Source of the DNA: Chamaesiphon minutus PCC 6605
GTDB taxonomy: Bacteria; Cyanobacteriota; Cyanobacteriia; Cyanobacteriales; Chamaesiphonaceae
NCBI RefSeq assembly: GCF_000317145.1
Contig: NC_019697.1
Location: 4,352,886-4,416,885, forward strand
DNA: 64,000 bases
Direction: 5' to 3'
Positions 57,997 through 64,000 of this stretch are shown here, in pieces. The stretch's first letter is position 1, and each line of letters begins with the position of its first letter. The position numbers and the translations under genes were made by a program. The notes below the pieces were generated by a model. It ran no database searches and was not told the DNA's origin. It saw nothing but the letters and a program-made list of their open reading frames with translations.

Positions 57997-59444
57997 TAGT
58001 TAGCCCCCAATGCCTGCATTAATTCCTGCTTTAGCGAGTCTTGAGCGTCTTTCATTTGGCGATCGATCTCCAGATATTCCTGCATCAACTCATCAGGATC
58101 GCGATGATTTATGGCGACTTCGTGGGGATTTTTGCAATCGAGATTATAGTTACGCGCCGCGATTTCCTCCGCTGACACCTTCCAGGCATATTCGCTCGGC
58201 TGACGATTTTGCCACCAACTTTTCTCGCGATCGAATTCCTGAATTGTCAGCGGTTTGGAGCGAGAATAAGACTTATAACCTGGGGGATAAGGATGCTCGA
58301 AAAACCAGACATCCGCAGTCGAGCCGCCCTTATCAAAGAACAGAATATTGGTATTAATGCTCGTGTAGGGGCTGAAAACGCCCTTGGGCAACCGGACGAT
58401 CGTATGAAGATTGAAATCTTCCAGCAACTCGCGTTTGAGATTGGTTTTCGTACCCTCGCCAAACAGGAACCCATCGGGCAACACCACCGCAGCGCGTCCC
58501 GTATCCGGCTTGAGTAGGTGCATAATCAACGCCATAAACAAATCGGCAGTTTCGCGGGTTTGGTACTTCTTGGGGAAATTGCTTTCGATCCCATCTTCCT
58601 CCATCCCCCCAAACGGCGGATTGGTGATAATGATATCCACCCGATCCTTCGGGCCATAATCGCGGAGCGGACGGCTCAGGGTATTATCGTGAAGAATATT
58701 GCTCGGCACATCGATCCCATGCAACATCACATTAGTCATCGCCAGCATGTGGGGGAGCGGTTTTTTCTCCACCCCATTCAGCGTTGATTGGAGCGTAACT
58801 CGATCCTCAGCGGTTTTTAAAAACGGTTTGAGATGTTCGATCGTATTTGTCAAAAAGCCCCCCGTACCACAAGCCGGATCGAGTAATTTTTCCCCCAATT
58901 TGGGGTCGATAATATCTACCATAAACTGCGTCACCGCACGGGGCGTATAATATTCCCCCGCATTCCCCGCCGATTGCAGATCCGCGAGAATTTTCTCGTA
59001 AATATCATTAAATAAATGGCGATCCGTCGAAGAATTAAAATCGACATCCTGTTCGATGCAGTTAATCACCTGACGCAACAGCGTCCCCGATTTCATATAG
59101 TTGTAAGCATCCTCAAATACTGCACCTACAACCTTTCCCTGGGGCGACACCCCCGCCGCCGTCGCCAAAGTTTTCAGCACCGGAAACAGATTATTATTGA
59201 CAAAATCAATTAACTCCTCACCCGTAATTCCTTCCGCATCCTTCGCCCAATTCGACCACCGAAATCGACTCGACAACGGCGATTTATATCCAGGCACCGT
59301 GAATTCCCATTCCTGCTCCTTATCATCAAAGATCTTCAGAAACAGCAACCACACAATCTGACTAATGCGTTGAGCGTCACCATCGACACCCACATCCTTC
59401 CGCATGATATCCTGAATGGTTTTAATGAGAGTTCCGATCGCCAT
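57996..59444 (-). CDS. hsdM: Type I restriction-modification DNA methyltransferase
   Basis: The 482-residue N6-adenine methyltransferase has SAM-binding motif LLDPACGTGGFLT, catalytic NPPFGG (IIITNPPFGGMEEDG) and the type I N-terminal domain (QRISQIVWLLFLKIFDDKEQ). It forms the modification core with HsdS. No hsdR is found on either side within the window: downstream are the toxin-antitoxin genes, upstream the ROCO fragments. The system is therefore either methylation-only, or hsdR lies beyond the right edge. Confidence 0.94.
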   Translation of the reverse strand: MAIGTLIKTIQDIMRKDVGVDGDAQRISQIVWLLFLKIFDDKEQEWEFTVPGYKSPLSSRFRWSNWAKDAEGITGEELIDFVNNNLFPVLKTLATAAGVSPQGKVVGAVFEDAYNYMKSGTLLRQVINCIEQDVDFNSSTDRHLFNDIYEKILADLQSAGNAGEYYTPRAVTQFMVDIIDPKLGEKLLDPACGTGGFLTNTIEHLKPFLKTAEDRVTLQSTLNGVEKKPLPHMLAMTNVMLHGIDVPSNILHDNTLSRPLRDYGPKDRVDIIITNPPFGGMEEDGIESNFPKKYQTRETADLFMALIMHLLKPDTGRAAVVLPDGFLFGEGTKTNLKRELLEDFNLHTIVRLPKGVFSPYTSINTNILFFDKGGSTADVWFFEHPYPPGYKSYSRSKPLTIQEFDREKSWWQNRQPSEYAWKVSAEEIAARNYNLDCKNPHEVAINHRDPDELMQEYLEIDRQMKDAQDSLKQELMQALGAN

Positions 59445-59916
59445 AAGTCAACGTTATTCCAAGAGCAACCATTCTAATCGACTTTGTGTGCGATCGATCC
59501 AATCCAACCCATCCCATCCGACCGATGTCGCATGAAAATCCCCTCCTCGGAGGGGTACCCGAAGGAGGGGGTGGGTAAATCCCCGCTACCCACTAATCAT
59601 CCCCCACCATTACACTTGATCGATTTAAAACATTCGGAATTGGTAAGACTTCGGCGTAGATCTACCCATCCCGCCCTGACGGGCACCCCTCCCAAGAGCT
59701 ACCGTGTATACACAACTCCTGAATCGTTGGCGTTTGGGTTTATACCTTTAGTCCGTTGGCATTTCTGGTGGTGAGAGAACCCGGATCTGGGGAGTCTGAC
59801 CCCCAGACCCCCTATTGGGTGGGGGAGTGTCGCTGGATACTTTTCAAACACCCTCTGAGGACTATTGTGGCCTACATTCCGCACTTCACAATAGCAGTAA
59901 ACGATCGCAATTGCCC
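59445..59916. other. Non-coding interval, 472 bp
   Basis: No gene found. GC-rich inverted segments are present: CCCCTCCTCGGAGGGG (59542-59557), and later GGGAGTCTGACCCCCAGACC (about 59797-59816), which can fold. It separates the ROCO 3' part from hsdM. Confidence 0.45.
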
Positions 59917-61026
59917 CTATTTGCCTTCTGCAAAGCCTTTGAAGGTTGCCATGCAAACTTTAACGATCGGTCGATCGATTGCTGCTTCTAGAGCGGCATA
60001 GCCACCTTCTGAAATCGCTTTAGTAATTCGATCTTTGAGGGTGGGATTTTGTTCGATCGATTCGATCGCTGCTTTACCGATTTTCTCTTGTCCGGTGGCA
60101 GTATTTGGATTATACTCGTCCGAGAGTATATCTAATAAGGATTGAATCTCTTTGGCTGCTTCGGCGAGATTTTGGGAGTTATTAATTTGGGTGTTGATTT
60201 TATCGCCCAGTACTTTATCTCCGGCAATATTATCGCCGCTACCGTGGGAGTTTTGATTAATGGTGTTTCCAGACATATTTTCTACCTTGTGAATGTGATA
60301 AGTGGTGTGATTTTGGACGATCGATCCAGGTGTTGGAGGTACTGGAGATCGTCTAGCTGCGGGATTTCCGGCTAAATATTCTTTGTAGACATTCGGATTT
60401 AGCTGTTCGATCTCGGTTAATAATTCACTTTGTTTTCCTTGACGTTCTATATATTCAACTAGAGTGCGAATTCGTTGGTCTTTAGTTTGTCCTTGGGTGA
60501 CAGCGACTTTAAAGTCATTGCATAAATTTAGTAACTCATCGTCGGTGAGAGCTTTCTCTACTAATTGGCGAAGATTCATCGATAGTCGTGGTGGAGGTGG
60601 AACTGATGGCTGAATGGGTTCGATCGTTTCGTCGATTAGTTCTCGAATTTTAACCTGTTCAAAACTGCGATAACATTCGATCGTCAATTTTCCCTTTTCC
60701 AAGCGGTTTTCTAGATCCTTGAGTACATAGCGATGAGGTTCTAGAGGTTCTTGAGCTGTTGTACACTGAAAACAATTGCAAGGAATCAGTTCTTTGTATT
60801 CTAAGCGTTCGTAAGAGTTGTGGATTTTTTGGAATTCGTGGCGAACGATGGCGAGGAAGCTTTTTTTATTGAAGCCGATGGCGCGGATACGGATGTGCTT
60901 TTTATCGTAGTCTTCGATGACTTCAACGCGGGCGGAGCCGTTGGTGAGGATGCATTCGTGACAAGTTAAGAAAATCAGAGATTTGTCAAAAGGGTAATAA
61001 AAAGATGCCAAACTGTTTCTAGTCAA
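59917..61026 (-). pseudogene. 3' part of an interrupted ROCO gene, with EAD-type domain
   Basis: After about 25 residues encoded by the IS end, the frame continues CILTNGSARVEVIEDYDKKH and RIRAIGFNKKSFLAIVRHEF, which is the end of a COR-like domain. NLRQLVEKALTDDELLNLCN and so on (about residues 150-220) resembles an effector-associated domain of the EAD7 type. The C-terminus is a Gly/Asn/Asp-rich segment (GSGDNIAGDKVLGDKINTQ) and a helical tail ending MATFKGFAEGK. It joins in frame to the 5' part at 62437-64000 if the IS and one 9-bp copy are removed. As it stands it has no proper start. Confidence 0.8.
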
Positions 61027-62436
61027 GAGTTTGAGGGAATAGAGGCCTGATGACCAGCCGCCGAAGAAGTAACCGCGACCACGCCAAAAAGAACCACCAA
61101 CCAGGTGTGGAAGATGAGATCATCGCCGCTCAAGTAGAGGCTTTATTGACACCAGCAATTTTCAATCAAAGTCATTACTACCGACAATTAGGGCTGAGAA
61201 ATCGGCTGTTAAATTTACCCTTGATGATGGCAGCAGTGCTGACGCTACTGTGGCGGAATGTGCCAGGAGTCAGAGAACTAAGCCGAATGTTAGGGCGAGA
61301 AGGATTTTTGTGGTGTGAGCCAACACAAGTAAGTCAACAGGCGATTGCACAAAGATTTCTGACCTTTCCATCTGAGTTATTTGAGAGAGTGTTTAAGGAA
61401 TTACTGCCAGAATTTAGAGTGAAGTGGCACCAGAGAAAACAGCGATTGTTGCCACAAAGCATTGAATTTGCTCAAGCAAAATTTGAGCGGATTTGGGCAT
61501 GTGATGGCTCCACATTGGAAGCGATATTCAAGAAATTAGATAGCTTATCTGATGTGCCAATCGGACAACTAGCGGGAAAAATGGGAGTAGTCATAGATTT
61601 GGTGACGAGATTGCCGATTGAAATCTGGTTTAGAGAAAATCCCAAAGCTTCAGATGTTAATTTTGAGAAAGATATCCTGAATTTAGTAACATCGGGCACT
61701 TTATTGCTCTTGGATCGAGGCTTCTATCATTTCCAATTTTGGCAAGAATTAATTAACAGAGATATTCATTTTATTACTCGATTAAAAAAAGGTGCATCGC
61801 TACAGATAGAGCGAGTATTTAGCAATAGTTATAGTATCCGTGACCGAATAGTGCGGATGGGGTCTGGCACCAAAAAGACTCCATATATAACTGTAAGATT
61901 AGTCGAAATTAAAGTGGGTAAAGTCTGGTATTCTTATCTAACTAGTGTACTCGACCCATTGAATCTTCCTCCCTATGTAGTCGCCGATTTGTACGGAAGA
62001 CGGTGGCGAATTGAAGAGGCTTTTAATACTGTTAAACGATTGCTCGGGTTGAGTTATTTATGGACTGGTTCAGTTAATGGAATTAAATTACAGATGTGGG
62101 GGACTTGGCTGTTTTATGCAGTTCTAGTCGATTTAGGTGATGCTGTAGCTGATGAATTATCTCTCCCATTCGACCGCATTTCTTTAGAGATGATTTATCG
62201 AGGTCTTTATCACTTTCATGTAGCTCATCATAAAGGTTTAGCTGCCAATCCAGTCACCTATTTTGCTGCCCCAGAGAATCAAGATTTAGGTATTGTTAAA
62301 ACTGTTCGTAAACCTAATGTTAAGTTAATTATTGCACCTTTTCCTGATTCTATGAGTCGAACAGACAATTTTTTCTTCGACTCATCGCCTCAAGCCTGCT
62401 TGACAAGTGCGATCGCTTCTTAACTTGTCACTAATG
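60953..62436 (+). mobile_element. IS4-family insertion sequence, intact, 9-bp target duplication
   Basis: The 1484-bp element has terminal inverted repeats CATTCGTGACAAGTTAAGAA (left) and the reverse complement of CATTAGTGACAAGTTAAGAA (right), differing at one base. The target duplication GTGAGGATG is present at 60944-60952 and 62437-62445. The copies are identical, so the insertion is probably recent. It splits the ROCO gene. Confidence 0.92.
61050..62423 (+). CDS. IS4-family DDE transposase
   Basis: The 457-residue protein has the IS4 core: first Asp in IWACDGSTLEAIF (about 150), second Asp in LLLLDRGFYHFQFW, and the Y-(2)-R-(3)-E-(6)-K signature in LYGRRWRIEEAFNTVKRLLG. The frame is uninterrupted, and the terminal repeats are intact, so it should be active. 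The last codons run to 13 bp before the IS end. Confidence 0.93.
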   Translation: MTSRRRSNRDHAKKNHQPGVEDEIIAAQVEALLTPAIFNQSHYYRQLGLRNRLLNLPLMMAAVLTLLWRNVPGVRELSRMLGREGFLWCEPTQVSQQAIAQRFLTFPSELFERVFKELLPEFRVKWHQRKQRLLPQSIEFAQAKFERIWACDGSTLEAIFKKLDSLSDVPIGQLAGKMGVVIDLVTRLPIEIWFRENPKASDVNFEKDILNLVTSGTLLLLDRGFYHFQFWQELINRDIHFITRLKKGASLQIERVFSNSYSIRDRIVRMGSGTKKTPYITVRLVEIKVGKVWYSYLTSVLDPLNLPPYVVADLYGRRWRIEEAFNTVKRLLGLSYLWTGSVNGIKLQMWGTWLFYAVLVDLGDAVADELSLPFDRISLEMIYRGLYHFHVAHHKGLAANPVTYFAAPENQDLGIVKTVRKPNVKLIIAPFPDSMSRTDNFFFDSSPQACLTSAIAS

Positions 62437-64000
62437 GTGAGGATGACACCATTTTTCCAGACTAGTTGGCTGTTGTCTGGAGCGGGTAGACATTCGATTT
62501 TGTCGTGCATTTCGATGATGAAGCGGGTGACGATCCCTTTGGGCATGAATTCGTATTCGTATCGCAGTGTCAGATTGTCGGTTTCGTTCCAGGTGTAGGC
62601 TGGTTCGTCGCTGGGAAGCAGAATGGGGGCGATGTAGGTGTCTTTGCCGAGGGGGTAACAGATCTTGAAGTTTTGCATCAATTTGAGCAATTCATCCTGC
62701 ATCTTGGCATATTCAGAATCGCCCCAAATGGTTTCGAGATCTGTGGTGGTAAAGCGACCTTTGTTTTGGATGACGGCGGGGGTGTCAGTGACTTTGTAGA
62801 CGGCGTTGGTTGCCCAGGAGGGCTTAAGAATGACCCGATGTTTGAGGGTAGAATCTTTTTGGAAGTGGAGACAAATGCCCAAGTCATGGAGGTAATGACT
62901 GATATTTAGCCGTTCCTTTTCATCTTTGACTCCATTGCATTTGCCGAGGGTGTGGTATTCCTCGATGCTGATATAGTTTTGATGTTGGGCGTAGTTTTCG
63001 AGGACGTTGCGAATTTTGACCCAGGTTTTGGGGATGGGAAGCTGGATGTGGGGGAGGTTGGCGATGTGGGTTTGGATGAAGTGCTGAATCTCCCTGAGTC
63101 CGCGATTGCTAGAGAAGTTGGTAGGTAGGGATTCTTTGAGTTGGAGAAATTCGCTGCGGAGTTGTCGTTCGTTGAGTTCGCAGTTTCGGTCGCCTTTTTC
63201 ATTTTTGACGATGAAGATCGGGCTATCATTGCTATAGAGTCGGACGACATTCAACCAATAGTAAAAGTTGGGATTTTCGCGGCGATTATCGACGACGAGA
63301 GTGTAGAGAGAACGGGCAGTGAGGAAAAATTGGTGGGTAGCATGATAGATATCTTGACCACCAAAGTCCCAAATATTCACGCGGAAGGGTTTACCATCAG
63401 GTTGAATAAAGTCCCACCGAATCACATCGATACCTTGAGTAGATTCTTCATCCGATGTGAGCGCGTAATCTGGATCTTGGAGCTTTTTGGCAAGGGTAGT
63501 TTTACCCGCGTCACCTTCACCGACGATGATAAATTTCGCTTCGTAGAGTGGTTCCGTAGCCTTGGGACCTTGGGTTTGGAAATAGAAGCTGAGAATGGCT
63601 TGGAGATCTCCAGGATCTTCATAAAATTTTTTATTTGTGCCGAGGATCTCTGGTGGAATCGGCACGGGATTTCCACGTAAGTCTAATTTTTCGAGATTGT
63701 TGAGCGAGCGAAACCACTCAGGAATTACGGCAATTTGATTATTATAAAGTTTTAGGTCAGTCAGACTGGTTAAATTGCCGATCGTCTGGGGTAATTCCGC
63801 GATTTGATTGTTGCTGAGGTCAAGGTCACTCAGACTGGTTAAATTGCCGATCGTCTGGAGCAATTCGGCGATTTGATTGAAACTGAGGTTAAGGTTAGTC
63901 AGACTGGTTAAATTGCCGATCATCTGAGGCAATTCGGCGATTTGATTGAAACTGAGGTCAAGGGAAGTCAGACTGGTTAAGTTGCCGATCGTCTGGGGCA
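62437..64000 (-). pseudogene. 5' part of the interrupted ROCO gene (LRR-Roc-COR), open past window edge
   Basis: Reading from the window edge, leucine-rich repeats of 23 residues (LPQTIGNLTSLTSLDLSFNQ type) are followed by a Roc GTPase: P-loop IIVGEGDAGKTTLAKKL, DxxG motif as DFGGQDIYHATHQFF, and VKNEKGDRN in the place of NKxD. A COR region follows (EYAKMQDELLKLMQNFKICY; YEYEFMPKGIVTRFIIEMH) up to LVWKNGVILT, where the IS4 sits. An internal ATG at 63932 is not the start, since the repeats continue to the right. ROCO proteins with C-terminal EADs are thought to work in bacterial conflict or cell-death signalling. Confidence 0.85.

Larger units (their letters stand above)
50279..64000. mobile_element. 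Type V-K CRISPR-associated transposon (CAST), one end and cargo; continues past window
   Basis: The element is defined by a terminus with iterated motifs next to tRNA-Phe, a CRISPR mini-array, a tracrRNA region, cas12k and a tRNA-matching guide. Cargo from 54.6 kb on includes an AraC-type remnant, a GIY-YIG nuclease, a PIN toxin/antitoxin pair, hsdM-hsdS and a disrupted ROCO gene. The transposition genes tnsB, tnsC and tniQ are not in the window; in known CASTs they lie at the end opposite cas12k, so they should be to the right. The far terminus and its TTTGC duplication are also outside. Confidence 0.88.

Overview
The window is cyanobacterial chromosome. It carries psbA, psbO, a high-light-inducible protein, ycf35, ycf46, ycf66, the ferredoxin-thioredoxin reductase catalytic subunit, aldehyde deformylating oxygenase and many families known mainly from cyanobacteria. 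Its DNA is full of CGATCG/GCGATCGC (HIP1-type) octamers and short tandem heptamers between genes. I cannot name the species with confidence.

Layout. 1-2.0 kb: left-hand accessory patch, with a tyrosine recombinase running off the edge, the tRNA-Pro(GGG) it abuts, and an internally deleted IS630-type element. 2.1-49.9 kb: ordinary core chromosome with mostly single-gene units: lysine synthesis (dapF, dapL), histidine synthesis (hisA, hisZ, hisIE), argG, proA, aspA, photosystem II (psbA with Glu130, psbO), the ycf35/ycf46 pair, RtcB, a 14-WD-repeat STAND protein beside a MoxR ATPase, an M50 protease-TPR fusion and many conserved unknowns. Strong hairpins separate convergent units, and small miniature elements sit right behind stop codons.

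50.2-64 kb (runs off the right edge): one end of a type V-K CRISPR-associated transposon (CAST). Eight bases after tRNA-Phe(GAA) comes a terminus with six iterated about 18-bp motifs (presumed TnsB sites). Then, inward, come a stand-alone repeat-like sequence whose 13-nt 'spacer' is identical to part of that tRNA-Phe gene, a two-repeat CRISPR mini-array, a tracrRNA region, and cas12k (726 aa, RuvC acidic residues apparently missing). A divergent HTH regulator follows, with a perfect TTGTCAC-A-GTGACAA palindrome in front of it. The 13-nt match has a GTA PAM and lies exactly 60 bp from the transposon terminus, which fits RNA-guided homing into the tRNA gene. The cargo to the right holds an AraC-type remnant, a GIY-YIG nuclease, a PIN toxin/antitoxin pair, a type I hsdM-hsdS pair without a visible hsdR, and an LRR-Roc-COR-type protein (ROCO) interrupted by an intact IS4-type element. 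The target duplication allows the original reading frame to be restored on paper. tnsB, tnsC and tniQ are not in the window and would be expected further right.

How it fits together: the core genes are housekeeping and show no large operons. The unusual biology is the CAST, where the homing guide, tRNA target, transposon end, array, tracrRNA, Cas12k and a candidate regulator can all be read within about 3.9 kb. Product calls rest on reading the protein sequences by eye; no database search was run.
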